DNA of 64,000 nt from Acinetobacter venetianus RAG-1 = CIP 110063 (GCF_000368585.1 NZ_KB849558.1:724722-788721); one strand, 5' to 3'. Positions 27,530-36,407 are shown, counted from the stretch's first letter. The notes: generated from the sequence alone by a model not told the origin. Made by a program: numbers and translations.

Positions 27530-29722
27530 ATGAAAGCGAAGAATGAGTTTGGGACGAAAAAAGTACTGTTTAAAATGACACCATGTTGTCTTGCTGTCAT
27601 GGCAATGTTTGCTCAGCATGTCTATGCAGATACAAGTTCAAATGAAGTTGCCACTGACGAATCTAAGGAAAAACCTGTTGCGCAATTAGAGAAAATAGTC
27701 GTTACAGCAACGCGTATACCAAAAAATATTGCAGAAATTGCGGGAAGTGTTCAGACAATTGAAAAAGAACAAATCGTCCAACAGGCTGCTGCAGGACGTA
27801 AAGTAGCTGATGTGTTAGCGCAACTCGTTCCATCACTTGCACCAAGCAGTGGTACGAGTAGTAACTATGGTCAGACAATGCGTGGTCGTGATGTCATGGT
27901 TTTGATTGATGGGGTTTCTCAATCTGGTTCACGTGATGTTGCTCGTCAGCTCAATAGTATTAGTCCAAGCATGATTGAACGGATTGAAGTTCTACCTGGT
28001 TCAACCAGTATTTATGGTTCAGGTGCTACAGGTGGTATTATAAATATTATTACCAAACGTGCAGATGAGTCTAAGCCATTAAATTTTGAAACGAAATTAG
28101 GTCTTACTTCTTCAGATACTTTTCGTGGTGATGGTTTGGCTTATGAATTGGGACAGTCTGTTTCTTTTTACAAAGACAATGTAACTGGCTTTTTAGGTGC
28201 AAACTTTACCAGTCGCGGGTCACAATTTGATAGCCATGGTGATCGTATTGCAATTGCTCCAATGCAAACAAGTCGACAAGATACTGATACTATTGATGTC
28301 AATGGTCGTATCAATGTGGATTTAACAGATACTCAATCACTTAGTTTTGGCGCGCAATATTATAAAGATAAGCAAGACAGTGAATATGGTCCTGATTATG
28401 GTGAGGATTATGTCTATGGTGGTTTACCAAACTCTTATATAGGTAAAAAAGGCTTACAATTACCAACTCAGCCATTTACTGAGCGTTATGCATTGAATAC
28501 ACAATATCAAAATAAAGATGTATTTGGGCAAGTGTTAAATCTCGAAGCATACTATCGTAAAGAAGATGCTCGTTTCTATCCTGTATATACTGGTGCAGCG
28601 ATGACGGAAGCAAAGCAAAGTCAATCGAATATTGATGTTGCAGGTTTTCGTTCAACCATGCAAAGTGAGATCAATGTTGCTAATCGTGCTCTGAAACTGA
28701 CCTATGGTTTAGATTATGATCATGAAAAAGATGATCAATATTATGATCATCTTGCTGTATCAAACACAGGGTTGCACTTTAAGCCTACAGGTAAACAGTC
28801 GGATGCTGGTCCTGATACTACACTTCAAAATATTGGTGCTTTTGTACAAGCAGACTATGAATTGACTGACCGCTTAAATATCCAGGCAGGTAGTCGTTAT
28901 CAATACATCAAGGCTGAGACAAAACCATATAACGCACGAGGAGTTGATCAGCCAGGAGGCTCAGTTAGCGATGATACGGTACTGTTTAATTTAGGTTCAG
29001 TTTATAAACTGACAGATGACCAACAGGTTTTTGCTAATTTCTCTCAAGGATTCAGTTTCCCTGATGTACAACGAATGATGCGGGATGCTTTTAATTTAAC
29101 AACTGCTGATTTACAACCAATTCGCGTAAATAGTTATGAGCTAGGTTGGCGGTTAAATGATGAGCAAGGGTTTAATCTAGGAATAACAGGTTTTTATAAT
29201 ACGTCTGATAAAGTTACCAAGTTTGAAAACCGAATGGCGAGTATTGTCGATACTGATCAACGCGTTTATGGTGCTGAGTTGACTGCAAGTTATCCATTTC
29301 TGGAAGACTTTAAAGTCGGTGGTACTTTAGGTTATACCCGTGGTCAGTTTAAAGATAAAGCAGATAACAAGTGGAAAGAGTTAAACGCCACTCAAATTTC
29401 ACCAACAAAAGGCACTTTATTTGCAGAATGGAATAATGCAGAAGGTTATGGCGCGCGTGTTCAAATGCTTGCCGTAAAAGGTACAGATGAAGCTTTAAAG
29501 GATGGTTCTCCTGCTGCAGTGAAAATCAAAGGATACTCAACGATGGATGTTCTGACGCATTTCCCTGTTTGGAAAGGCCGTTTAGATTTTGGTGTGTATA
29601 ATGTTTGGAATAGAGAGTATCGCTCGGTCTATAGTCAGCAGGCTGAAACGGTATATGGTCTTGTCGAAAGCATTCCAGCAGAAGGTCGTACTTATGGTTT
29701 GAGTTATACCTTTACTTATTAA
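27530..29722 (+). CDS. TonB-dependent siderophore receptor, paralogue of the ActA-like receptor
   Basis: Outer membrane receptor of 730 residues. The N-terminus is a long basic signal peptide (cleavage about VYA-DTSS), then TonB-box-like KIVVTATR, plug motifs TSIYGSGATGGIINIITK and a barrel ending GLSYTFTY. Most plug motifs are shared with the receptor at 23384, so this is a duplication within one locus. The barrel loops differ, which may mean another ferric hydroxamate or the same one. The ATG at 27530 has GGAGA nine bases upstream; the outer in-frame ATG at 27500 has none. It is controlled by its own Fur-like box. Confidence 0.9.
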   Translation: MKAKNEFGTKKVLFKMTPCCLAVMAMFAQHVYADTSSNEVATDESKEKPVAQLEKIVVTATRIPKNIAEIAGSVQTIEKEQIVQQAAAGRKVADVLAQLVPSLAPSSGTSSNYGQTMRGRDVMVLIDGVSQSGSRDVARQLNSISPSMIERIEVLPGSTSIYGSGATGGIINIITKRADESKPLNFETKLGLTSSDTFRGDGLAYELGQSVSFYKDNVTGFLGANFTSRGSQFDSHGDRIAIAPMQTSRQDTDTIDVNGRINVDLTDTQSLSFGAQYYKDKQDSEYGPDYGEDYVYGGLPNSYIGKKGLQLPTQPFTERYALNTQYQNKDVFGQVLNLEAYYRKEDARFYPVYTGAAMTEAKQSQSNIDVAGFRSTMQSEINVANRALKLTYGLDYDHEKDDQYYDHLAVSNTGLHFKPTGKQSDAGPDTTLQNIGAFVQADYELTDRLNIQAGSRYQYIKAETKPYNARGVDQPGGSVSDDTVLFNLGSVYKLTDDQQVFANFSQGFSFPDVQRMMRDAFNLTTADLQPIRVNSYELGWRLNDEQGFNLGITGFYNTSDKVTKFENRMASIVDTDQRVYGAELTASYPFLEDFKVGGTLGYTRGQFKDKADNKWKELNATQISPTKGTLFAEWNNAEGYGARVQMLAVKGTDEALKDGSPAAVKIKGYSTMDVLTHFPVWKGRLDFGVYNVWNREYRSVYSQQAETVYGLVESIPAEGRTYGLSYTFTY

Positions 29723-29733
29723 TCCATGATGAC

Positions 29734-29771
29734 AAGAAATATTCATCTCTCAATGAATATTTCTTTGTTTT
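29734..29771 (+). terminator. Terminator between second receptor and the PepSY trio
   Basis: AAGAAATATTCAT / ATGAATATTTCTT with a 6-base loop and a TTGTTTTT tail. It repeats the receptor-terminator-next-gene pattern seen at 25654. Confidence 0.88.
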
Positions 29772-29800
29772 TATTGTTTCAAAGTTAAAGGGTTATTTCA

Positions 29801-30094
29801 ATGGGCCAAATAAAACAACAAGAAAAATTTAATCTGACTTATCGCAGAGTATTTTTCATCTGCCTTGCAGCTTATTGTTATAGCTCTTGGCTAAGTTTGG
29901 TTTTGGCAAATTGGTTACCGTTTGCGACAGCAGAAAACGTCTATTTGGCCGTATTTTTAAGTTTTATTTTCTTCATTTTCTATGTGGTATTAGCCACTGC
30001 GGTGATATCTAAACTTTGGTTTTGGAGTATGAATAGTTTAGGAGTATTACTTCTTGCAGGTTATTGGTTATTAAACAGATGGGGAATGACCTAA
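29801..30094 (+). CDS. Small inner-membrane protein, DUF3649-like (97 aa)
   Basis: Protein of 97 residues with three hydrophobic segments (about 20-40, 45-68, 72-90). The pattern NVYLAVFLSFIFFIFYVV followed by LWFWSMNSLGVLLLAGYWLL resembles DUF3649, a family found beside PepSY proteins in iron-uptake loci. It has an AAGGG ribosome site. Its stop overlaps the next start (TAATG), and it opens a three-gene set. A homologous gene (AIYLAAFLSILFYVAFIIIS) starts the second trio at 49534. Confidence 0.75.
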   Translation: MGQIKQQEKFNLTYRRVFFICLAAYCYSSWLSLVLANWLPFATAENVYLAVFLSFIFFIFYVVLATAVISKLWFWSMNSLGVLLLAGYWLLNRWGMT

Positions 30095-31617
30095 TGAATT
30101 TTCGTCAAATACAAGCCATTGTGCATAGCTGGTTTGGCATTGTTGTTTTATGGGGCATCTTCTTTATATTTTTTACAGGTTCCGTCGCTTATTTTCGTAC
30201 AGAGTTGAATGTCTGGGCGCAACCTGAAGCGATGAGTCGTATTCAACATATTCCATCTACTCAACAGTTCGCTCAAACTGCTTTTGATTATCTTAACCAA
30301 CACGCTGAAGATGCGAAACGTTGGAGAGTCACCGTTGCAAACGAGCGAATGCCTGTCAATTTACTACAATGGCAAGATGAAAATGGACGGCATCAACAAT
30401 TACAGAATCCTCTCACTGGCGATTTACTGAATCCAGTACGCGATACTTTGGGTGGTGATTTATTCTTTAAATTGCATTACACCTTGTATCCGCTACCCAG
30501 CAAAATTGGCAGTTTTATTGTCGCTATTATTTCAATTATTTTTTTAATTAGCCTGATTTCAGGGATTATTACTCATAAGAAAATCATCAAGGAGTTCTTT
30601 GTTTTCCGATCTTATAAAGGACAACGATCTTTACTCGACCTACACCATATAACGGGCATTGTGACGTTTCCTTTTTATTTGATTATGGGGTTTACAGGCT
30701 TATTGATTCTATTTTATCTAGTATTGCCGTGGGGACTGTCGCAGCATTATGGGAAAGCCGGCATTCCTCAATTTTATAATGAAATGCAGTATATAGAGAT
30801 GGCGAAACCCTCTACATCATCGTCATCTAAAACAATGCAGCCGTTTAAAAAATTTATTGAGCAATTACCAGCTCAGACACAAACAGGGGCATTTTTAGAT
30901 AAATTTGAAGTAAGAAAACCCAATACAGCGGATGCGGTGATTAGTTTTGAATATAATTATAAAAATATTATCACCTTAAATACACCTCAATATTTTTTTG
31001 CGGCAAATACGGCTGAGTTACTTGAGCAGCCAAGAAACTTAAGTGCTGTAGCTCAATTGGCCTCATCGACGTATGGTATTCATCTTGGTTATTTTGCATC
31101 GATGTGGATGCGTTTTATTTTGTCGTGCATGGGTATTATTGGCTGTGTAATGTTGATAGCAGGAGCATTGCTATGGCAAAAGAAGCGAATCAAAGCCCAA
31201 AATCATTTTAGTTATAAATTAGTACAACAATTGAATTTCTTTACCTTTTTAGGGCTTCCTTTGGCTTCCGCAGCCTATTTATTCGCTGGGCGAATATTGC
31301 CTGCAACGTTTGAAAGCAGAAGCAGCTATGAAGTGGCTACTTTTTTTATGATTTGGATTTTGAGCCTGTTATTCAGCTTAACTTTAAGTGTTCGCAAAGC
31401 GATTTTATCTTTGTTGATCATTACGGCATTGGTCTTGCTCATGATTCCAATCATTAGTTTTATCACCGTGCCTGAAGCATCTTTATTAAATAGTACAGTT
31501 CATGGTCAGTGGTGGTTGGCAGGTGTTGATCTTGCTTTTCTATTGCTTGCTTTGGCTTATATCGCAGCAATCCTGTTCTATCTCAAAAAGTTTAAAGTAT
31601 CTGGAGAGATAAAATGA
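30094..31617 (+). CDS. PepSY-associated transmembrane protein, probable siderophore-iron reductase
   Basis: Inner-membrane protein of 507 residues. It has an N-terminal helix (VHSWFGIVVLWGIFFIFF), a periplasmic PepSY-like part, three further helices around 150-230 and a C-terminal group of helices. His residues in or near helices (VHSW, DLHHITG, IHLGYF) could bind haem. Members of this family such as Pseudomonas FoxB and FpvG reduce or release iron from ferric siderophores. The role here is inferred from the family and from the adjacent receptor. The start at 30094 (GGGGAA site) is preferred over 30064. It overlaps the next gene by 4 bases. Confidence 0.85.
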   Translation: MNFRQIQAIVHSWFGIVVLWGIFFIFFTGSVAYFRTELNVWAQPEAMSRIQHIPSTQQFAQTAFDYLNQHAEDAKRWRVTVANERMPVNLLQWQDENGRHQQLQNPLTGDLLNPVRDTLGGDLFFKLHYTLYPLPSKIGSFIVAIISIIFLISLISGIITHKKIIKEFFVFRSYKGQRSLLDLHHITGIVTFPFYLIMGFTGLLILFYLVLPWGLSQHYGKAGIPQFYNEMQYIEMAKPSTSSSSKTMQPFKKFIEQLPAQTQTGAFLDKFEVRKPNTADAVISFEYNYKNIITLNTPQYFFAANTAELLEQPRNLSAVAQLASSTYGIHLGYFASMWMRFILSCMGIIGCVMLIAGALLWQKKRIKAQNHFSYKLVQQLNFFTFLGLPLASAAYLFAGRILPATFESRSSYEVATFFMIWILSLLFSLTLSVRKAILSLLIITALVLLMIPIISFITVPEASLLNSTVHGQWWLAGVDLAFLLLALAYIAAILFYLKKFKVSGEIK

Positions 31618-31958
31618 GTTTTGCAGCATTGTTTTGGTCCTTAGCTGCCGTGATGCAGGGCTGTATGTTGAGTCAGTTTGGTCAGAAGCATCTGAAATAC
31701 GATGGGTTAAATCAAAATCTTAAAAGAGTTTTGCCTTGGCTAACAGTTTTATTCCTGATGATTTCATTGCTAATGAATTGTCATTATGAAGGTTCTTCAG
31801 TTGGACCTTTAACATGGCTATTCGTGATACTAACAACAGCATTTTTTTTACAAGTACTTAGTTTTTATCTATTTAGAAAATATTTCATTTTGATTTGGTT
31901 AGGTTCGATCATTTTCGCTTTTATTTTTACAGCACTAGAGCTTTTAGCGTTTATTTAA
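31614..31958 (+). CDS. Small membrane protein, DUF3325-like (114 aa)
   Basis: Protein of 114 residues with about four hydrophobic segments and few charges. The region SVGPLTWLFVILTTAFFLQVL resembles the (G)xSxG-x-x-xW pattern of DUF3325, which accompanies PepSY proteins. It overlaps the PepSY gene by ATGA and ends the trio. The counterpart in the other trio is at 47389. No direct function is known to me; a stabilising or electron-transfer partner of the PepSY protein is a reasonable guess. Confidence 0.68.
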   Translation: MSFAALFWSLAAVMQGCMLSQFGQKHLKYDGLNQNLKRVLPWLTVLFLMISLLMNCHYEGSSVGPLTWLFVILTTAFFLQVLSFYLFRKYFILIWLGSIIFAFIFTALELLAFI

Positions 31959-32045
31959 GCTTTTCGAGGTAGAAGCGAATACGCTCTTATAAATAAATTA
32001 AATTAACAAAAAACAAGAAAAATAAATTCCACCATTTAATGAAAA

Positions 32046-32060
32046 CGATTATTATTATCA
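32046..32060 (+). promoter_or_regulatory. Fur box upstream of the second acyltransferase
   Basis: CGATTATTATTATCA matches the Fur core at 12 of 14 positions, including a perfect right half, 28 bp before the start codon. This implies iron-repressed expression independent of the main operon. Confidence 0.8.
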
Positions 32061-32088
32061 TTTAATGGTAAAAGCAAGGAACTGTATA

Positions 32089-32709
32089 ATGCTTACGCTT
32101 TCACAAAAACTTCCAGACTATTTCGAATACTATGAAGACGGAACGCAATACTATTTGCGTCAAGTACAATACCCGCAAGATATTCCGCTTTTACACCAAT
32201 GGATGCATGAACCGCATGTGATTCCTCAGTGGCAATTGAATAAGTCAGAACTAGATTTACAGGTTTATTTTGACAAGATGCTGGCAGATGATCATCAACG
32301 TTTATTGATTGTCGGGATTGACGGTAAAGATGTCGGTTATACCGAAATTTATGAAGGGAAACGTGATCGTTTAGGCCGTTATTACGAAGGAGATGAGCAA
32401 GATCTAGGTTGGCACTTACTGTTTGGTGATAAGTCAGTTTTTGGTAAAGGTTTCTTACGTCCAACCATTCGTTTACTAAGTTTTTATATTTTTGAACATT
32501 CGCAAGCAAAAAAAATTGTAGGTGAACCTGATCATACCGTTAAGCCGTATGCGGCTGTAGTTGAAGAAATGTGTTATGAAAGCCAGCGGTTAATTCCAAT
32601 GCCAGAAAAAACGGCGATGTTGTACTACTGTTATCGAGAGACTTTTTATAATAAGTTCGAGAGCTATTTCAAAGCTTCACAACAACAATCAGAGGCTCAA
32701 CCAGCCTAA
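32089..32709 (+). CDS. Second siderophore acyltransferase, near-copy of the AcbD-like enzyme
   Basis: GNAT protein of 206 residues, about 87% identical to the acyltransferase at 21121 (I count about 26 differences over 206 aligned positions). The central 50 residues from DLGWHLLFGDKS to KPYAAVVE are nearly unchanged. Differences cluster at the C-terminus and in conservative swaps (D/E, V/I), so both copies look functional. The ATG at 32089 with AAGGA eight bases upstream is better than the in-frame one at 32065. It has its own Fur box and terminator-like hairpin, so it can be expressed alone. Confidence 0.92.
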   Translation: MLTLSQKLPDYFEYYEDGTQYYLRQVQYPQDIPLLHQWMHEPHVIPQWQLNKSELDLQVYFDKMLADDHQRLLIVGIDGKDVGYTEIYEGKRDRLGRYYEGDEQDLGWHLLFGDKSVFGKGFLRPTIRLLSFYIFEHSQAKKIVGEPDHTVKPYAAVVEEMCYESQRLIPMPEKTAMLYYCYRETFYNKFESYFKASQQQSEAQPA

Positions 32710-32735
32710 ATCTCGTAAATAATATAGGTGCTGCA

Positions 32736-32766
32736 ACTGAGACATGGGTGTTAACTATGTCTCAGT
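32736..32766 (+). terminator. Hairpin after the second acyltransferase
   Basis: ACTGAGACAT / ATGTCTCAGT, a perfect 10-bp stem with an 11-base loop. There is no proper T run, so it may be a weak terminator or a 3' stabiliser. The rest of the 344-bp gap to mtlD is AT-rich and shows nothing I can name. Confidence 0.6.
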
Positions 32767-33053
32767 GATAATCATAGCTTTGGATATTTATTTACTTTTT
32801 AAAGTCTAATCAACGTAATTTAACTGAAGTCCTTAGACATTTAATCTCTGTATAGATTAATCCATATGATCAAATAGCACTCATATTTTATATGGTTATG
32901 CAAGTCAACTTCCCCATAAATTACAATTATAGTGTGGGCTTGAAATGATTTGGTTGTTTTTTGATCAAATTTATTTCATTTATTTACAATTCGGATTTTA
33001 TGCTCATTTTTTAGTTAATCTATAAAAAGCGATAGTAAAAGAAAGGAGTACAA

Positions 33054-35183
33054 ATGCTTATTTTTCATGATTATCCTGTTCAAGGGGCGCTTTTTGACAT
33101 GGATGGGACGATGTTTGACACGGAACGTTTACGTTTTCAAACATTGAAACAAGCTTCAGAAGAGCTCATTGGACAGGAATTCTCTGATGACTATTTAATG
33201 CAATGTTTGGGACTGAGTGCTCGAACTGCTGAAGAACTAGCGAAAAAGTTCTATGGTGAGGATGTACCTTACGCGCAAATAAGAAAGCGCGCTGATGAAT
33301 TAGAGTTAGAATCAGTTCGTATGAATGGTGTACCGATTAAAAAAGGTCTCATTCAGGTATTAGAGCGACTACGCAAGTCTGGTTTGCGTATGGCTGTTGC
33401 GACTTCAAGTCGTAGAGCAATCGCTGAAGAATATTTAATTAATGCAAATGTATATAAGTTTTTCGATTTACTGGTTTGTGGAGATGAAGTAGAGCGTGGT
33501 AAGCCTCATCCAGAAATCTTTTTAAAAGCGGCACAAAAACTAAATCTACAGCCACAACAATGTTTAATGTTTGAAGATTCTGAAAATGGTATTTGTTCTG
33601 CGAGTGATGCAGGCGGTATCACGATTTTATTTAAAGATATTAAAGAACCAAATGACCGAATGTTGTCTAAAGCAAAATTCTACTATCAAGACATGTATGA
33701 ATTTTTGAATGCTTTGGATGAATATACTCCCGAAATCGGTATGCCACATTTACAAGAACCATTTCCGCAAAGTTTGAATCAGCTTACTGTTGGTATTCAT
33801 GGCTTTGGCGCAATTGGTGGTGGTTATATTGCCCAAATTTTATCGCATTGGGATGGCTACACACGTCCAAAACGAATGTTAGCATCTACGCGAAATCGTT
33901 TATATCTTGAATCTGTAAATAGCTTTGGTAGCTATAGTATTCGATATGGTCAGTCTTCTTATGATGAGCGTATTGAAAATCTAAGCGTGATTGACGCTGA
34001 TAATGAACAACAAATGCTCGAGATGTATATGCAATCGAGTTTAATCGCACTTTGTCTCCCAGAACAGGCGATTGCATCTGAAGCAAAAATTATTGCTAAA
34101 GGGCTGTTGGCGCGTTTTATGTCCCAGGATATGCAGAACAATGAGCCGATCACGTTCCTGATCATTCTCAATAAAGTATGTGCCAAGTATTTGGTCTTAA
34201 AAAATATTCGAGAAGCTTTGCTTGAAATTACAGATGAAGATATTGCTGAGCACATTTTAAGTGAACATTATTTCTGTGACACTGTTGTAAACAGAATGGT
34301 TTCAAAACTCACCGATCAAGCTTTATATCGCCAGTTAAATATTAAGCATCGTCTGTTTAAGCAGTATCAGTCTGATCTTAATGATGAAACCATCGAGCTT
34401 TCGGATGAAACTGCTTTAACGGAAAAGCAAGAACAGCAAATTACTAACTGTCTGGAAGATATGCGTGGACAATTCCAAGCAGGTCAGTTCTTACAAAATA
34501 TGGACTTAATCTTGTTCCATAGTGAAACGGATATGCCGATTTATGTTGAAAATCGCAGTCCATTATTGAGTAAGATGCGCCAAATGATTTTGGTTGATCA
34601 AATTTCAGACATTCAGATCATTAAGAACCGTTTATGGAATGGTTGTCATGCAATGCTAGCGTGGTATGCAAGTACCATCGGCCATGAAATGATTGGTATT
34701 GCAATGGCTGATTCAAAGATCAAGAAATATGCGGAACAGGTTGTCGATGAAGTGAAACTAGGTTTGGTTAATATTGTACCGAATCAAGCCAAAGAACTAG
34801 ATCGTATGGCTGAAAGTTTCCTGAACTCGTGTCGATCAGCTTATAAAGATCCATGTGAACGTGTCGCGCGTGATCCGCTGCGAAAGCTTAATTTTAATGA
34901 GCGTGTGTTTGGAAGCATTGAAAATCATATTCATCAAGCACTTCCTTATCAAAATTTATTGAAAGGTGCGGTATATGGTTATGTTTATGCACTTAAAAAT
35001 TTAAATCTTGATGGTGAAGAGGTTGCACAACATCTTCACAAAAACATTGCTCAGATGGATATTACGGATAGCCAGAAGAAAGTTTTGTCAGGTTTGGTCG
35101 TGCAAGGCATCCAAAATGAATTGAAAGAAACAGGTATTCAATTCGATCTTTTGAGTTTAGAAATTAATCCTGAATATGCCTAA
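33054..35183 (+). CDS. mtlD: MtlD: HAD phosphatase fused to mannitol-1-phosphate dehydrogenase
   Basis: Bifunctional enzyme that reduces fructose-6-phosphate to mannitol-1-phosphate and then dephosphorylates it, so mannitol is made as a compatible solute. Residues 1-215 are a HAD hydrolase: FDMDGTMFDTE (about 15-25), TSSRR, and GKPHPEIF with FEDSENGI. Residues about 240-709 are the long-chain dehydrogenase with the nucleotide-binding motif GIHGFGAIGGGY. This fusion is known from A. baylyi, where it is salt-induced. The ribosome site AAGGAG is strong. No mannitol PTS gene is nearby, consistent with synthesis rather than uptake. Confidence 0.92.
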   Translation: MLIFHDYPVQGALFDMDGTMFDTERLRFQTLKQASEELIGQEFSDDYLMQCLGLSARTAEELAKKFYGEDVPYAQIRKRADELELESVRMNGVPIKKGLIQVLERLRKSGLRMAVATSSRRAIAEEYLINANVYKFFDLLVCGDEVERGKPHPEIFLKAAQKLNLQPQQCLMFEDSENGICSASDAGGITILFKDIKEPNDRMLSKAKFYYQDMYEFLNALDEYTPEIGMPHLQEPFPQSLNQLTVGIHGFGAIGGGYIAQILSHWDGYTRPKRMLASTRNRLYLESVNSFGSYSIRYGQSSYDERIENLSVIDADNEQQMLEMYMQSSLIALCLPEQAIASEAKIIAKGLLARFMSQDMQNNEPITFLIILNKVCAKYLVLKNIREALLEITDEDIAEHILSEHYFCDTVVNRMVSKLTDQALYRQLNIKHRLFKQYQSDLNDETIELSDETALTEKQEQQITNCLEDMRGQFQAGQFLQNMDLILFHSETDMPIYVENRSPLLSKMRQMILVDQISDIQIIKNRLWNGCHAMLAWYASTIGHEMIGIAMADSKIKKYAEQVVDEVKLGLVNIVPNQAKELDRMAESFLNSCRSAYKDPCERVARDPLRKLNFNERVFGSIENHIHQALPYQNLLKGAVYGYVYALKNLNLDGEEVAQHLHKNIAQMDITDSQKKVLSGLVVQGIQNELKETGIQFDLLSLEINPEYA

Positions 35184-35229
35184 AGCGATACACGAAAAGC
35201 ACTTTAATTGTTAAAGTCATTTATGTTTG

Positions 35230-35269
35230 AATAACACAACTTTCTATAAGTATTTAAAGTTGTGTTATT
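35230..35269. terminator. 14-bp inverted repeat after mtlD, overlapping the next start codon
   Basis: AATAACACAACTTT / AAAGTTGTGTTATT with a 12-base loop. It could end mtlD transcripts. The GTG start of the downstream phosphoesterase (35262) lies in the right arm, so the hairpin may also limit its translation. Confidence 0.75.
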
Positions 35270-35885
35270 ACAAGCATCTACTCAGCTCATTTCAACTGAA
35301 CGCCGTGATTATCCTGAATGGCATCATGGTCGTTCAGATTTTGCTGTGTGGTATATCGAAATAGATCAAGCAGAAGTTATTCAGTATTTAGGTCATATTA
35401 AAAATTTTTTTTCAGACTTGTTGATCGATTCCAATCAACGGCAGTACCACATCACTTTATTCGTTTGTGGATTTCTAACGCCAAAATCTTCACATTATGA
35501 TGATGACTTTGAAATTGATACATTAAAGCAGCAGATTCAGGCATTAAACTCGCTGGAAATAGAAACTTTCGAACTTGAAATTAACGGTTTGGATAGCTTC
35601 AGCAGTGCATTATTTCTACAAGTTGAAGATAACAATAAAATTTTAGATGGGATTCGCCAGCAACTCGCTCAATATTCAGATGAAATAGCTGCACTTGAGT
35701 ATTGTCCGCATATTACTTTAGGTTTGTATAACGATGCTTGGCAAAGTGATTTAGTGCTGGATCGTATTCAAAGCATTGCAATAAAACCATTTAAAATTCA
35801 GGTGAAATATTTAACTTTCGGCTATTATAAAGCTCAGATTTTACAAGGATTACTTTATCCTTATCACCAAATTAGATTAGGTTAA
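35262..35885 (+). CDS. 2H phosphoesterase (LigT/2'-5' RNA ligase-like)
   Basis: Protein of 207 residues with the two HxT/HxS-type motifs of the 2H superfamily, YHITLFVCG (about residue 64) and CPHITLGLY (about residue 149). Members hydrolyse 2',3'-cyclic phosphates or related bonds; the substrate here is unknown. The only plausible start is GTG at 35262, inside an inverted repeat and without a clear ribosome site; the frame is closed upstream at 35247. It ends 2 bp before cobU, so it may be the first gene of the cob set, though no cobalamin role is known to me. Confidence 0.8.
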   Translation: MLLQASTQLISTERRDYPEWHHGRSDFAVWYIEIDQAEVIQYLGHIKNFFSDLLIDSNQRQYHITLFVCGFLTPKSSHYDDDFEIDTLKQQIQALNSLEIETFELEINGLDSFSSALFLQVEDNNKILDGIRQQLAQYSDEIAALEYCPHITLGLYNDAWQSDLVLDRIQSIAIKPFKIQVKYLTFGYYKAQILQGLLYPYHQIRLG

Positions 35886-35887
35886 AT

Positions 35888-36406
35888 ATGTTACAACTGA
35901 TTTTAGGCGGTGCTCGCTCTGGAAAAAGCCGTTTGGCGGAGAAAATTGCAAAAGATACTGGTTTGACAGTTACTTATGTTGCGACAGCACAAGCCTTAGA
36001 TGAGGAAATGCAACAACGTATTCAACATCACCAACAACAACGCCCAGCAGATTGGCATTTATGTGAAGAACCTATATTACTCGCGGATCAGCTTCAACTG
36101 CTAGATCAAGAAAACCATGTCATTTTGGTTGATTGTCTGACGTTATGGTTAACCAATCTATTGCTATCAGAAGATATCGCCTTACAGCAGATAGAAACAG
36201 AAAAATTATTAAATGTGCTACCGAAATTAAAATCACACATTATTTTAGTCAGTAATGAGACAGGATTGGGTGTTGTCCCAATGGGCGAAATAAGCCGTCA
36301 TTTTGTCGACGAAGCAGGGCGTTTACACCAAGCTTTAGGCCAAATCGCAAATAAAGTGATGTTTTGTGTCGCAGGTTTTCCGATGATTTTAAAAGATGAG
36401 AAATAA
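35888..36406 (+). CDS. cobU: CobU adenosylcobinamide kinase / guanylyltransferase
   Basis: Phosphorylates adenosylcobinamide and adds GMP, activating it for nucleotide-loop assembly. The 172-residue protein starts with the P-loop GGARSGKS (about 6-13) and has the family segments TYVATAQ, DCLTLWLTNLL and VSNETGLGVVP. It is directly followed by cobT (1-bp gap). No corrin-ring genes are in the window, so this set suits salvage of cobinamide. Confidence 0.95.
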   Translation: MLQLILGGARSGKSRLAEKIAKDTGLTVTYVATAQALDEEMQQRIQHHQQQRPADWHLCEEPILLADQLQLLDQENHVILVDCLTLWLTNLLLSEDIALQQIETEKLLNVLPKLKSHIILVSNETGLGVVPMGEISRHFVDEAGRLHQALGQIANKVMFCVAGFPMILKDEK

Positions 36407-36407
36407 C

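Noticed and set aside
26901..27530. A complete insertion sequence in the gap between the siderophore exporter and the second receptor
   Set aside because: Only the C-terminal transposase signature is recognisable; no terminal inverted repeats or target duplication can be seen, so it is reported only as a remnant.
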